Below, piece after piece: positions 42,513 through 52,700 of a stretch of DNA of 64,000 nucleotides (position 1 is its first letter; every line of letters begins with the position of its first letter). The stretch covers positions 175,360 through 239,359 of the forward strand of contig DGVD01000011.1 in assembly GCA_002395835.1 (NCBI GenBank), read 5' to 3'. The notes under the pieces were generated by a model. The model ran no database searches. It was not told where the DNA came from and worked only from the letters and a program-made list of their open reading frames with translations. Source of the DNA: Bacteroidales bacterium UBA4293 (lineage in GTDB: Bacteria; Bacteroidota; Bacteroidia; Bacteroidales; Bacteroidaceae). Both the position numbers and the translations under genes were made by a program.

Positions 42513-44015
42513 ATGAAGAATAAGATTTTGTTTGCCTCTGTATTGGCCTTGGCTTCTACAGCATTACAGGCGCAAGATATGTACGATGTGGCTCGTCTTT
42601 CTACAAGTGACCTTCAGGGTACAGCCCGTTACATTGGTATGGGTGGTGCTATGGGAGCCTTGGGAGCAGATCTTACGGCTATGAACACTAATCCTGCTGG
42701 TTTAGGAATCTACCGTAGCAATGATGTGGCTGCTACTTTGGGTGTTTCTATGCTGAATAATGGAACTTCTATTGATGAACCTAGTCGTGTTAGTTTTGAT
42801 CAGTTAGGTTTAGTGATTACCAACAAATATGGCAACTATACTAGCTTGAAATATATCAACTTTGGTTTCAACTACCGCAAGCATAAGAACTTCTTCGATG
42901 ATTTCAGTGTGGCAAATAATTGGGGCGGAGGTTTTTCTCAGACCTATCAGATGGCAGATATGACATTCGGAGAGACTGACCCAAACAACATGCCTGTATT
43001 GCCTGCAGTTGCTGCTCAGGCAGGAGCTTTGGGTACTGATGAAAGTGGAAAATATACAGGAACTGGTGCAAATAACACTACGTATAACATGAAATCCACT
43101 GGTGGAATCCAAGAATATGATTTCTCTGTGGCTGCCAATTGGAGCGACCAGTATTTCTTGGGTTTGAGCCTGGCTTATTACCATGCTTCATTCGACCGTG
43201 GAACTTGGTACTCAGAGTATGGCGAGGATGATTGCAGCTATGATATGTACAACTATTACAGAACTCGTGGTAGTGGTATGAATATCAAGTTGGGTGGTAT
43301 CATCCGTCCAGTGGCCGACAGTAATTTCCGTTTTGGTCTTTCTCTGCAGAGCCCTACCTTCTTCCTGCTTACCGATGAGAATGGGGTAGACATTACCTCT
43401 TATGATGAATATGGTGCAGAAATGGGAAATAGTAATGCTCAAGTTGATCCTGTGGATTATGAATTGGCCACTCCATGGAAGTTTAATTTTAGTCTGGGTC
43501 ATACTTTTGGAAATACCTTGGCACTGGGTGCAGAATATCAGCTGGAGAATTATCGTGGCATCTCTATCCGTGAAAAAGATGGATATATAACCGACTACAC
43601 AGAATATGTCAATGCTACCGTGGATAATCAGTTGGAAGCCGTGCATACCTTGAAGCTTGGTGCAGAGGTGAAGGTAACTCCAGAATTAGCTCTTCGTGCT
43701 GGTTATAATTACAGCAGCGCTGCATTCAATGAAGGGGCATTCCGTAGTTTGTACAACTTTGCAGATATGTATATCGATACCTTTACCGAGACTTCTTATG
43801 AGAATACTTTAGATTTGCATCGTCTCACTTGTGGTATAGGTTATAGAACATCTGGTTTCTATGCAGATTTGGCTTATCAGTACACCATGCAGAAGGCTGA
43901 TTTCTATGCATTCGATGATTCATATTCAGATGGTGGAATTGTAAACTATTTGCCAGCTACTAGAATTGACAAGAATCGTTCTCAGCTGTCCCTGACACTG
44001 GGTTACAGATTCTAA
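42513..44015 (+). CDS. OmpP1/FadL-like outer-membrane beta-barrel protein
   Basis: Predicted outer-membrane transporter of hydrophobic compounds. The 500-residue protein has a signal peptide (1-21, LASTALQAQ), an N-terminal plug-like segment with ARYIGMGGAMGALGADLTAMNTNPAGLGIY near 28-57, characteristic of FadL/OmpP1 relatives, many alternating aromatic strands, and a C-terminal Phe (LSLTLGYRF) typical of BAM-assembled barrels. The start at 42513 gives a clean signal peptide, unlike the upstream TTG. It is probably co-expressed with the aromatic-rich protein gene and ends in a strong terminator. Confidence 0.83.
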   Translation: MKNKILFASVLALASTALQAQDMYDVARLSTSDLQGTARYIGMGGAMGALGADLTAMNTNPAGLGIYRSNDVAATLGVSMLNNGTSIDEPSRVSFDQLGLVITNKYGNYTSLKYINFGFNYRKHKNFFDDFSVANNWGGGFSQTYQMADMTFGETDPNNMPVLPAVAAQAGALGTDESGKYTGTGANNTTYNMKSTGGIQEYDFSVAANWSDQYFLGLSLAYYHASFDRGTWYSEYGEDDCSYDMYNYYRTRGSGMNIKLGGIIRPVADSNFRFGLSLQSPTFFLLTDENGVDITSYDEYGAEMGNSNAQVDPVDYELATPWKFNFSLGHTFGNTLALGAEYQLENYRGISIREKDGYITDYTEYVNATVDNQLEAVHTLKLGAEVKVTPELALRAGYNYSSAAFNEGAFRSLYNFADMYIDTFTETSYENTLDLHRLTCGIGYRTSGFYADLAYQYTMQKADFYAFDDSYSDGGIVNYLPATRIDKNRSQLSLTLGYRF

Positions 44016-44032
44016 TCGATAATACAGTTAAG

Positions 44033-44066
44033 AAGAGCCGCAAGGATTTCCTTGCGGCTCTTTTTG
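44033..44066 (+). terminator. Terminator after the OmpP1-like gene
   Basis: Perfect 13-bp stem (44033-44045 with 44050-44062), loop of four bases, then a T tract. The T tract also supplies the -33 TTTG of the next promoter. Confidence 0.88.
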
Positions 44067-44093
44067 TTTCGTAACCTTTTTTACCTATCTTTG
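44063..44093 (+). promoter_or_regulatory. Promoter of the C69 dipeptidase: TTTG (44063-44066), TATCTTTG (44086-44093)
   Basis: Both consensus elements are exact with a 19-base spacer, 37 bases before the ATG. The best promoter match in the window. Confidence 0.82.
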
Positions 44094-44129
44094 CACATCA
44101 GTACAAAAATAACAAACAAATAATAGAAT

Positions 44130-45785
44130 ATGAAGAAAATCTTTTTATCCCTGCTGATTTGCCTCTGTGGCACTTTAGCTGCACAGGCTTGTACCAACTT
44201 CCTAGTGGGAAAGAATGCATCTAAGACTGGTGCTACTTTCATAAGTTATACCATGGATTCCTATGGCATGTATGGAAGCCTGAAATACTACCCAGCTGCT
44301 AAACATGCACCAGGTGAGATTCGCCGTATTGTGGATGGTGATACAAACCATTACCTTCGTGACATTCCTGAAGCTCCAGAGACTTATGCAGTATTGGGCC
44401 AGATGAATGAGTTCCAACTTTCTATTATGGAAACCACTTTCGGAGGTCGTGAGGAACTTTATCCTAAGAACCCTGAAGGTGGTATAGACTATCCTTCACT
44501 CATGTGTCTGGGTTTACAACGTGCCAAGACTGCTCGTGAGGCTATTCATGTCATGGGCGACTTAGTAGCCAAGTATGGTTACAGTGGTGAAGGTGAAAGC
44601 TTCAGTGTAGCTGACCCTAATGAAATCTGGATCATGGAAATCATTGGTAAGGGTGATGAGGCTAAAGGCGCAGTTTGGGTGGCTGTACGTATCCCAGACG
44701 ACTGTATTGCTGCTCATGCTAATCAGAGCCGTATCCACAAGTTTAATATGAAGGACAAGGAGAATGTCATCTGTTCTAAGGATGTCATCAGCTTCGCTCG
44801 TGAAAAAGGCTATTTCAGTGGTAAGGATGCCGATTTCTCCTTCGCAGAAGCTTACAGTCCTGCCGATTTCAGCAGTCAGCGTTTCTGCGATGCACGTGTG
44901 TGGAGTTTCTTCAATCATTTTGTAGATGGCATGGAGCGTTATGTAGACTTTGTAGACGGTATGCATATCGGGACCAGTGAGGTGATGCCTCTTTATTTCA
45001 AGCCAAACCGTAAAATAGACTTGGCTGATATCATAGAAGCACATCATGACCACTATGAAGGTACTCCTTTCGATTTCCAGAAGGATGTGAATAGTGGTGT
45101 GTACCAGAGCGCTTATCTGCCTAGTCCTTTGACTTATGAAATCAACGGGAAAAGATATTTCAATGAGCGTCCTATTTCCACTCAGCAGAGTGCATGCGTG
45201 TTTATTGCTCAGATGCGTTCTTGGCTGCCTAATGAGATAGGAGGCGTGCTTTGGTTCGGAAACGATGAGCCAAACATGGTAACTTATACACCTATCTATT
45301 GCTGCACTAACCGTGTTCCAGAATGCTACGATGAGAATACAGCCAATGATCATACCTTCTCTTGGAAGAGTGCCTTTTGGGTGCAGAACTGGGTTTCCAA
45401 CATGACTTATCCTCGTTATTCTGTCATGTTCCCAGCAGTGAAGGCTGTACGTGATGAGCTGCAACAGAAATATCTCACAGAGCAAACCGAGATTGATGCT
45501 CAAGCTCAGAAACTTCTGGCACAGAATGTAACCGATTGCCGTAAGTTCTTGACCGACTATAGTGTGAATTCAGCTCAGCAGATGATGGACCGTTGGATGG
45601 AACTGGGTACTTATCTAATAATGAAGTTCAATGATCAGGTTATAAAGAAAGAAAAAGATGGAAAGTGGGAACTTACCGAGGATGGAATCTGTGTGTCTAC
45701 AGAGCGTCCTGGTTATCCAGAACAGTACCGTCAGACTATAGCTAAGGAAACTGGCAACCGTTATCTGGTACCTAATCAGAAATAA
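44130..45785 (+). CDS. Exported C69-family dipeptidase
   Basis: N-terminal-nucleophile peptidase of family C69 (PepD-like). The 551-residue protein has a signal peptide ending AQA; cleavage leaves Cys21 (ACTNFLVGKNAS) at the new N-terminus, which is the expected catalytic nucleophile. Further landmarks are ISYTMDSYG near 38-46 and SVADPNEIWIMEIIGKG near 156-172. The AQAC site does not fit a lipobox, supporting the nucleophile reading. It has its own promoter and terminator, so it is monocistronic and probably supplies dipeptide-derived amino acids from the periplasm. Confidence 0.9.
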   Translation: MKKIFLSLLICLCGTLAAQACTNFLVGKNASKTGATFISYTMDSYGMYGSLKYYPAAKHAPGEIRRIVDGDTNHYLRDIPEAPETYAVLGQMNEFQLSIMETTFGGREELYPKNPEGGIDYPSLMCLGLQRAKTAREAIHVMGDLVAKYGYSGEGESFSVADPNEIWIMEIIGKGDEAKGAVWVAVRIPDDCIAAHANQSRIHKFNMKDKENVICSKDVISFAREKGYFSGKDADFSFAEAYSPADFSSQRFCDARVWSFFNHFVDGMERYVDFVDGMHIGTSEVMPLYFKPNRKIDLADIIEAHHDHYEGTPFDFQKDVNSGVYQSAYLPSPLTYEINGKRYFNERPISTQQSACVFIAQMRSWLPNEIGGVLWFGNDEPNMVTYTPIYCCTNRVPECYDENTANDHTFSWKSAFWVQNWVSNMTYPRYSVMFPAVKAVRDELQQKYLTEQTEIDAQAQKLLAQNVTDCRKFLTDYSVNSAQQMMDRWMELGTYLIMKFNDQVIKKEKDGKWELTEDGICVSTERPGYPEQYRQTIAKETGNRYLVPNQK

Positions 45786-45796
45786 GGATAGATTTA

Positions 45797-45840
45797 AAAT
45801 AGAAAAACGAGGACAACAACTTGTCCTCGTTTTTCTATTT
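45797..45840. terminator. Bidirectional terminator between C69 dipeptidase and AraC gene
   Basis: Perfect 20-bp stem (45797-45816 with 45821-45840) and 4-base loop; A-rich and T-rich ends. It overlaps the last codon of the convergent AraC-family gene. Confidence 0.9.
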
Positions 45841-46722
45841 CCCTTTTTGGAATATATTATTCCTCCATTCCTTGGGCCCAATCCCAACGTGTGTCCTAAA
45901 ATACTTACCGAATGTAGATTGACTGTCAAAATGCAAGTCGTCACTAATCTGGCCGATAGTCATCTTTGTATTAGCCAGCAGATTTTCTGCGTAGAGCAAG
46001 GTTTGCTGCTCAATGCATTCCATTGCACTATATCCCATTGTCTCTTTTATACATGCAGATACATATTTCGGGGAAAGGTTCATTTTGTCTGCATAGAAGC
46101 TGATGCTCCGTTCTTGTTTAAAATGTTCACGGACCAGTTCTAGAAAATGTTGGGTAACCTCTTGACTTCTAGTTTCGGTTTCTGATGTGACGTGAGGATG
46201 GACGTAATACCCTAGACCGTAGAAATAGGCTTTGGTAAGGTGAAATATCATTTCTCGGCGAAAGGGGTTGTCTGTGCGTTCCAGTGCATGTGCCAGCATG
46301 GAGAAGTACTGAGTGAGTGAAGAGAAAGCTTCCTCCGAAATGTTGTTTACGGGATAGTTCCTAACCAACTGCCTTAGTTCAATTGTTTCGCTGATATGAA
46401 GTGATTTAAGAAAGTCGTCGCTCATAATAAGGAACTGTGCAGAGAAATCATCCGACATACTTTCCAGCATGGTAATTCGGTCACTTAGTATAACCAGCAG
46501 ACATCCTTTCGTAAGTCGGTACTTTTTCATGTCAACAATTAACTCTGCCTCACCATCTTCCACCAGTGTGCTTGTGGTATATTGAAGAGAAAAAGGAATT
46601 CCGGCCTTTATTTCTTTCACAGGGGTATGTACCATAAATAGATCATTGTCTAGCCTTAATGTGTCTTTAGGCAATGTGCGTGTTACTTCTTTTTGATCTA
46701 CCGCCTTGATGTCTTTATTCAT
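45835..46722 (-). CDS. AraC-family transcription regulator
   Basis: A 295-residue regulator with an N-terminal cupin-like sensing domain (about 20-150) and a C-terminal double helix-turn-helix near 195-290 (ISFYADKMNLSPKYVSACIKE and TIGQISDDLHFDSQSTFGKYFRTHVG are the two recognition units). The ATG at 46722 is used; a TTG at 46785 would extend it without similarity. It is divergent from the epimerase gene across a 247-bp spacer, so the epimerase is a likely target, though its inducer is unknown. Confidence 0.9.
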   Translation of the reverse strand: MNKDIKAVDQKEVTRTLPKDTLRLDNDLFMVHTPVKEIKAGIPFSLQYTTSTLVEDGEAELIVDMKKYRLTKGCLLVILSDRITMLESMSDDFSAQFLIMSDDFLKSLHISETIELRQLVRNYPVNNISEEAFSSLTQYFSMLAHALERTDNPFRREMIFHLTKAYFYGLGYYVHPHVTSETETRSQEVTQHFLELVREHFKQERSISFYADKMNLSPKYVSACIKETMGYSAMECIEQQTLLYAENLLANTKMTIGQISDDLHFDSQSTFGKYFRTHVGIGPKEWRNNIFQKGK

Positions 46723-46899
46723 ATATTTTTTCCCATGATGGATTCCGTCTGCATAATTACTTAAAAAAACTGGAAAAATCAACAAATGACATCCTTTTTA
46801 CCCTAAAAAATCACGTTTATTTTGAAATTTTTATTGAAAATAGGAAAAATTACCCAATTTTGGCTCTTTTTTCCACTTTCTTTATGCGGTTTTTCACCC

Positions 46900-46907
46900 T
46901 ACCTTTG
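46900..46907 (+). promoter_or_regulatory. -7 box TACCTTTG before the epimerase gene
   Basis: Exact TAnnTTTG match, 63 bases before the ATG at 46970. A longer frame from 46910 would begin right at this box. Confidence 0.65.
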
Positions 46908-46969
46908 CATTGTCAAAACATAAGAACGACAAAAACAAAAGAAATAAAAACTATTTAAAATATAAGATT

Positions 46970-47992
46970 ATGGAAAAGATGATTTACATGGTAACAGGAG
47001 CAGCCGGATTTTTAGGAAGCAACATTTGTAGGACACTCTTAGAGCAGGGCAAGCAAGTTCGTGCCTTTGTCCTTCCCAACGATAAGTATGCCCAGTATCT
47101 TCCAAAGGAAGTGGAAATCATAGAAGGCGACTTGACAGACGTGAACTCCTTGGAGCGCTTGTTTTCCGTAGAAGAAGGAACAAAGACTGCCATGATTCAT
47201 TGCGGAAGTGTAGTAACTGTGAATCCTGACTATAATCCTATCCTGATTAAGGTAAACGTGGATGGAACACAAAATATTATTGACAAGTGTCTTGAGCATA
47301 AGGAATGTGTGAAAATGGTGTATGTGGGCAGCACAGGTAGTATTCCTGAGGCTCCAAAAGGAACTCCTATTCATGAAGTTGATAGTTATGATCCTGAAAA
47401 GGTAGTAGGGTGGTACAGTAAGTCTAAAGCCATAGCTTGCCAAAAAGTTCTGGATGCAGTGAAGAATAAAGATTTAAATGCATGTATTGTTCATCCTGCA
47501 GGCATCATGGGACCTAATGATTATTCTAAGAGCACCACTACGGGTACTGTCTTGAAAATCCTGAATGGTGAAATGCCTATAGGCATGAAAGGTTCTTTCA
47601 ATATGTGTGATGTTCGCGACTTGGCTGCTGGTTGTGTAAATGCAGTAGAGAAGGGACGGAAGGGAGAGTCTTATATTCTGGGCAATGAAGAAGTCACTTT
47701 AAAGGAACTTTTTGGCTATCTCTCAGAGGGCATTCACTGCAAACCAATCCGTTTTTATCTTCCTCTCTGGATGGCTAATTTCATGGCTGGCCTAATGGAG
47801 AAGAAAGCTGCCAAGAATCACACTAAGCCATTGATGACACGTTTCTCTGTATATAATCTGGCTCGCAATAACCAGTATGATTACAGCAAGGCAAAGGCAG
47901 AACTGGGATATACCACTCGTTCTTATGCAGAAACAGCGAAGGATATGATCAAGTTCCTGATAGAGTCCAAGCAATTTGTGCCTGCTGCATAA
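46970..47992 (+). CDS. NAD(P)-dependent epimerase/reductase (extended SDR)
   Basis: Rossmann-fold oxidoreductase of the extended short-chain dehydrogenase family, 340 residues. Visible: the dinucleotide motif VTGAAGFLGSN near 8-18, the GDLTDV acidic loop near 53-58, YVGSTGS near 108-114 and the catalytic YxxxK as WYSKSKA near 139-145. The start at 46970 (MEKMIYMVTG) leaves a leader of about 55 bases behind the promoter. The closest named relatives are dihydroflavonol-4-reductase-like proteins; the substrate is unknown. Divergent AraC-type gene upstream, terminator downstream. Confidence 0.88.
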   Translation: MEKMIYMVTGAAGFLGSNICRTLLEQGKQVRAFVLPNDKYAQYLPKEVEIIEGDLTDVNSLERLFSVEEGTKTAMIHCGSVVTVNPDYNPILIKVNVDGTQNIIDKCLEHKECVKMVYVGSTGSIPEAPKGTPIHEVDSYDPEKVVGWYSKSKAIACQKVLDAVKNKDLNACIVHPAGIMGPNDYSKSTTTGTVLKILNGEMPIGMKGSFNMCDVRDLAAGCVNAVEKGRKGESYILGNEEVTLKELFGYLSEGIHCKPIRFYLPLWMANFMAGLMEKKAAKNHTKPLMTRFSVYNLARNNQYDYSKAKAELGYTTRSYAETAKDMIKFLIESKQFVPAA

Positions 47993-48016
47993 GTTCAGAT
48001 CAGGGTTGTGAAAAAA

Positions 48017-48056
48017 GAAGGCACCGGATTTTCGGTGCCTTCGGTATTTGATTTTT
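48017..48056 (+). terminator. Terminator after the epimerase gene
   Basis: Perfect 10-bp stem (48017-48026 with 48033-48042) with 6-base loop, then T-rich sequence. Confidence 0.8.
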
Positions 48057-48122
48057 TTACTTTATAAGGTCTCTGTTTCTTCATAATTGTTTGAATTTTA
48101 CACTGCAAAAATATGATGGAAA

Positions 48123-48152
48123 AAGGCAATCCGTCGTTATCTAGATTGCCTT
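48123..48152 (-). terminator. Terminator after the TfoX-like gene
   Basis: 9-bp stem (48123-48131 with 48144-48152); on the minus strand it is followed by five T. Confidence 0.75.
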
Positions 48153-48178
48153 AAACTTTCACATTTTTGCCGAAAAGG

Positions 48179-48496
48179 TTATTTCTTCCGTTTCTTTGAT
48201 TCAGGCAGTGCCTTACAAGTCTCGCGGACGAGCATTGAAAGATAATCGCGGTCATCCACATCGGCAATATAAAAATATTCTTTCGCACCTTCATATGGCC
48301 GACTTAATTCTTCCTCTCTGAGCAAAGCATGAGCGGCTTTGGTCGGCTTTAAATAGAAATGGTCATCGCAGATAAGCCCGAAAATTTTGCCATTGCAATA
48401 GATACCGTAGTCACCAAACATCTTCTTGGTCATAATCTCACCTGCATCGCTGCACTGGTCAGCGATATATTGCACAAAGTCTGCGTTACTTGCCAT
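48179..48496 (-). CDS. TfoX N-terminal-domain protein
   Basis: A 105-residue protein equivalent to the N-terminal domain of TfoX/Sxy. It begins MASNADFVQYIADQCSDAGE and contains the family core TKKMFGDYGIYCNGKIFGLICDDHFYLK near 23-50. In gamma-proteobacteria TfoX controls competence; Bacteroidetes copies of this domain alone are common and their role is unknown. It stands upstream of, and separate from, the efflux operon. Confidence 0.85.
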   Translation of the reverse strand: MASNADFVQYIADQCSDAGEIMTKKMFGDYGIYCNGKIFGLICDDHFYLKPTKAAHALLREEELSRPYEGAKEYFYIADVDDRDYLSMLVRETCKALPESKKRKK

Positions 48497-48552
48497 AATC
48501 GTATTCTTGATTTACCTAACATTTCCAACATAGGGAACTTGAGTAGTCATTT

Positions 48553-49728
48553 TCATAATTTCCAAGCATTTAGTTCGGACAATGTCAAGGCGAGGTCACG
48601 CTGGATCTGCAAGCGTTGGTCGTAGGCATCAGTCCAATATTCTTGCTCCAAGAGATAGTTGAGCAGAGAAAGTTCACCTTTTTCAAAGGCTAGATTCAAT
48701 AAATTCAAACCATTGGTAGACAGCACAGCTTTGTATTGAGCATCGGTGTTTTGCAGCTGAACAGCTCTTTCGTAGAGACTGCGTAGGTTAGTGCGGAATT
48801 GCAGAAGAGCTTCATTGTTTTGTTGAGTAGCAACTTCAGCCTGTCGCTGAGCTAGGCGTACACGGTTCTTGTTTTCCCACAGGGGAATAGAGAGACCGAT
48901 GGTTACTCCCTGGAAGGTGTTGTCTCTGACGAATTCACCCATGTAACCTATTGACCACTTGGGGAGTGTTGTGGCACGGACTACGCTGATGTTATTGTCG
49001 GCTATTGCTATTTGTTGTTGCATGTACTGAAGTACAGGACTATGCTGTTCTGCCTCTGCCAAATAATCATCGAAATTCATTGGCAATGGTGATAGCGTAA
49101 AAGTTGTGTCTGGGAGGTTGATGGACTTTCCACCATTCATGGCTTGCAGTTCTGTCAAGAGTTTGTTTTTCTCTATGTTAACTGTAGACAGCTTGCCTTC
49201 AACAGTCATTCGATTCAGACGGGTCTTATCCAATTCTAACTGATTGGTAGTACCTTGCTGTATCATCCGTTCATATGCATCAGCAATCTGGCGTGCACGG
49301 TCGCACTGTTGTTGATAGAGATTGGAAAGCGCATTACAATAGACTAATTGGATGCAAGTCTGTTTTGCCTTCAAAAGCAGTTGCATCCTTTCTTGGCGGT
49401 ATTGCCATTCTGCAGCCTCGCCCTGTTTGTTCGCCAGACGAGAGCGACGAGCATAGACCGATGGAAAATCAAATTCTTGACTAATGCTTACATCCTTTCT
49501 ATTACCGATAGGCGAAGGATTGCCCCAAAGATAGCCAAACTGCACTTCGGGGTCTTGTGGTGTAAGGCCTGTACGATAGGCAGTTTTCTGTGCCTCCATC
49601 TGCTTTTGCAAGGTCTGAAGAGTAGGGCTGTTCTGTTCTATCTGTGACAGCACTGGGGCAAATGAATCTTGTGCAGAAGCTGATAGACTCAACAGTGACA
49701 GAATGATGGTATATATCTTACTTTTCAT
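48553..49728 (-). CDS. TolC-family outer-membrane channel of a metal efflux system
   Basis: Outer-membrane efflux component (CusC/CzcC-like) of 391 residues, slightly short of the family's typical 420-470. It has a signal peptide (1-19, LSLSASAQ), and two repeats of long coiled helices typical of OEP proteins (for example QMEAQKTAYRTG near 42-53 and a second half beginning LAEAEQHSPVLQYMQQQI near 219-236). Its start overlaps the end of the CusA-like gene by 11 bases, implying translational coupling. It is the last gene of the efflux operon. Confidence 0.9.
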   Translation of the reverse strand: MKSKIYTIILSLLSLSASAQDSFAPVLSQIEQNSPTLQTLQKQMEAQKTAYRTGLTPQDPEVQFGYLWGNPSPIGNRKDVSISQEFDFPSVYARRSRLANKQGEAAEWQYRQERMQLLLKAKQTCIQLVYCNALSNLYQQQCDRARQIADAYERMIQQGTTNQLELDKTRLNRMTVEGKLSTVNIEKNKLLTELQAMNGGKSINLPDTTFTLSPLPMNFDDYLAEAEQHSPVLQYMQQQIAIADNNISVVRATTLPKWSIGYMGEFVRDNTFQGVTIGLSIPLWENKNRVRLAQRQAEVATQQNNEALLQFRTNLRSLYERAVQLQNTDAQYKAVLSTNGLNLLNLAFEKGELSLLNYLLEQEYWTDAYDQRLQIQRDLALTLSELNAWKL

Positions 49729-52700
49729 TTGTACTTTTCTTTTTATTGTACCACAAATATATAATAGGCATCACATAGACATTGAGTAATGTAGAAGTAA
49801 GTAAACCACCTAGCACTACAACACCCATCGGGCTTTGTATCTCATTGCCGGGTTTGTCACCGTTGAGTACTAGTGGGATGAGAGCAAGAGCCGAAGTGAG
49901 GGCGGTCATTAATATTGGATTAAGACGGTCAATGGAACCGTTTACCACTGTTTCACGGATGGAAAGCCCCTCTGCCAAAAGATGTTGATAACGCGAGACA
50001 AGAAGGATGCCGTTGCGTGTTGCTATGCCAAAAAGCGTAATAAAACCGATGATGGAGGGGATGCTGATCACACCCGAAGTGGCGGCTACTGCCAATACAC
50101 CACCGATGAGTGCCAGAGGCAGACTGACCATGATAATGGCTGAAAGTGAAGCCCGACGGAATTCGCCCATCAACAAAAGGAAGATGACCAACAGTGCTAT
50201 GACCGAGGTAATGAATAATGTTTGGGAGGCTTTTTGTGCACTCTCAAACTGGCCACCGTACTCCACGTAGTATCCTTCCGGGAGCATAATCTTGCTGCTG
50301 ATAGTCTGTTGTACATCTTCTACCACACTTCTTAGGTCGCGTTCTGAAACGTTGGCTGAGATAACTAGTTTACGCTGCACATTCTCCCGAGTGATTGAAC
50401 CGGGACCCACGGTTGAAACAACGTCTGCTACTTCTTCCAATGCGACTTTTCGGCCGTCGCCTGTATCAATGAGCGACTGCTTTATGTCTTCAATGTCGGA
50501 TGTGTAATTCTCATTTAGACGCATTATAAGGTCAAAACTGCGCTGTCCCTCGTAGATATCAGCCACTTTTTCGCCGCTGAACGCCAAATCGATAAAACGG
50601 TTGAAATCATCGATGCCTATGCCATAGCGGGCTAGTGCACGGCGGTTGGCATGAATCTGGAGTTGTGGGGTATTGGTCTGTTGTTCTACAGCCACATCGA
50701 CGAGTCCATCAATACCCTCAATGCACTGCTTAATCTGATTGCCCAGCATCTGCATCTGGCTTAGGTCGGTGCCAAAAAGTTTGATGGCGATATTGGCACG
50801 AGTCCCCGAAAGCATGTGGTCAATGCGATGGCCAAGGGGTTGGCCGATGGTGGCGGCAATACCAGGGATGGAAGCCAATCGTAGGCGCATATCATTGAAG
50901 ACCTCCTCGCGGCTGCGGTCTTTCAAGGTAAACTGCACATCAAGTTCTGCACTATTCACTGTCAGTGAATGCTCGTCCAGTTCACCTCGTCCAGTTCGTC
51001 GTGCCGTCTTAGTCACCTCGGGCACCTTCATCAACTCGTGCTCCATCAGGTTGCCCAGTTCGTTGCTCACATCGAGCGAAGTGCCAGGTGCTGTAACGGC
51101 AGAAATCACCGCCGATCCTTCATTGAAGTCGGGCAGGAAGCTTTGTCCCATGGCGAAAAACAAGCCCACAGCTATGACCAGCATTGCAACCGTTGTTCCG
51201 ATGATGGTACGTTGATGTCCTAATGCCCATTCCAACGGCCGTCTGTACCCATCGGAAAGCCGACGTGTAAAGTGTTTGTCTTGTTCATTCTGCGCCAGAT
51301 ATTTCTCGTCCGTTAGCAAAAGTTTACACAACAACGGTGTTACTGTCATAGCCACAATTAACGACATACCCAAAGCCACAATATAGGCGATGCCTAATGG
51401 CTTAAGCATTCGTCCCTCCATGCCAGATAGGAAGAATAGTGGTACAAAAGTTACCATAATAATAAAGGTAGCGTTAAGGATGGACGATCGGATTTCGACT
51501 GATGCATCAAATATTACCTTAAAGTAATTCTCACGCTGTTCCTTTGGCAGCCGATGATTCTGACGTAGGCGTTTATACACATTTTCTACATCAATGATGG
51601 CATCATCCACTAGGGAACCGATGGCTATACACAAGCCTCCTAGGGTCATGGTGTTGATGTCCATGCCCAGGGCCCATAAAACCATGAGCGAACCTAACAG
51701 AGACAAAGGAATTGCGACCACCGAGATGAGGGTGGTACGCATACTGCCGAGGAATAGAAACAAGATGGCCACTACTAATACGGCGCCCTCTATGAGTGCC
51801 CTTGCTACGTTATTGACCGATGACTTGATGAAGTCGGCTTGTTGAAATATATGTGTGTCCAAGTGGATGTCTTTTGGTAGAGACTTCTGTATTTCCGCTA
51901 GATTAGCCTCTATTTTCTCAGTCACGCTCAGTGTATTGATGTTCGGCTGTTTCGCCACGGTCAGAATGACGGCAGGTTGTGCATTCTGAGAGGCCATACC
52001 CATCTTTACTGCAGCCCCTATCTTTACATCGGCTACGTCGCTTAGTGTGATAGGCTTTCCGCCAATTGTCTTGACGAGCGTCGCTCCTAATTCTTCCAAA
52101 TCATTGGTTCGTGCAATGCCGCGCAAGGCATATTCGTTGCCAAAGTCGCGCACTACGCCTCCCGCTGAGTTTGCACTCATGGTGCTTCCTGCACGCAACA
52201 GGTCGCCCATTGTTATACTATAAGCATCCATGCGCTGTGGGTCTGCAAGAATTTGGTATTGCTTATAATCACCTCCGATAATCGTCACTTGCGACACGCC
52301 ACCTGTAGCGAGGATGGCAGGCTTTATGGTCCATTCGGCTAGCGTTCTCAGTTCCATCATAGATGTTGAATCGGCCTGGATGCCGATAAGCAGGATTTCT
52401 CCCATGATGCTTGACTGCGGTGCTAATTGAGGAGTGATGTTTTCGGGCAGTGTTTCGCCTAATGTCGCCATTTTCTCACTCACAATCTGACGGGCACGAA
52501 ACACATCCATTCCCCAGTCGAACTCTGCCCAAACAAAGGAGAAACCATACGTTGAGGCTGAGCGTACACGACGTACATTCGTTGCTCCGTTGACTGCTGT
52601 CTCTATTGGGAACGTTACTAATCGTTCCACTTCCTCAGCTGCCATTCCATGGGCATCTGTCATCACCACAACAGTTGGTGCAGTCAGGTCAGGGAAGACA

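Noticed and set aside
44562..45503. 313-codon minus-strand frame opposite the C69 dipeptidase
   Set aside because: Fully antisense to a clear gene, with no promoter or motif; a product of codon bias.
46910..46969. Upstream extension of the epimerase frame
   Set aside because: Starts at the promoter's -7 box; the ATG at 46970 gives the family N-terminus.
50739..51215. 158-codon plus-strand frame across the CusA-like gene
   Set aside because: Antisense shadow in a GC-richer gene; Ser/Arg-rich with no motif.
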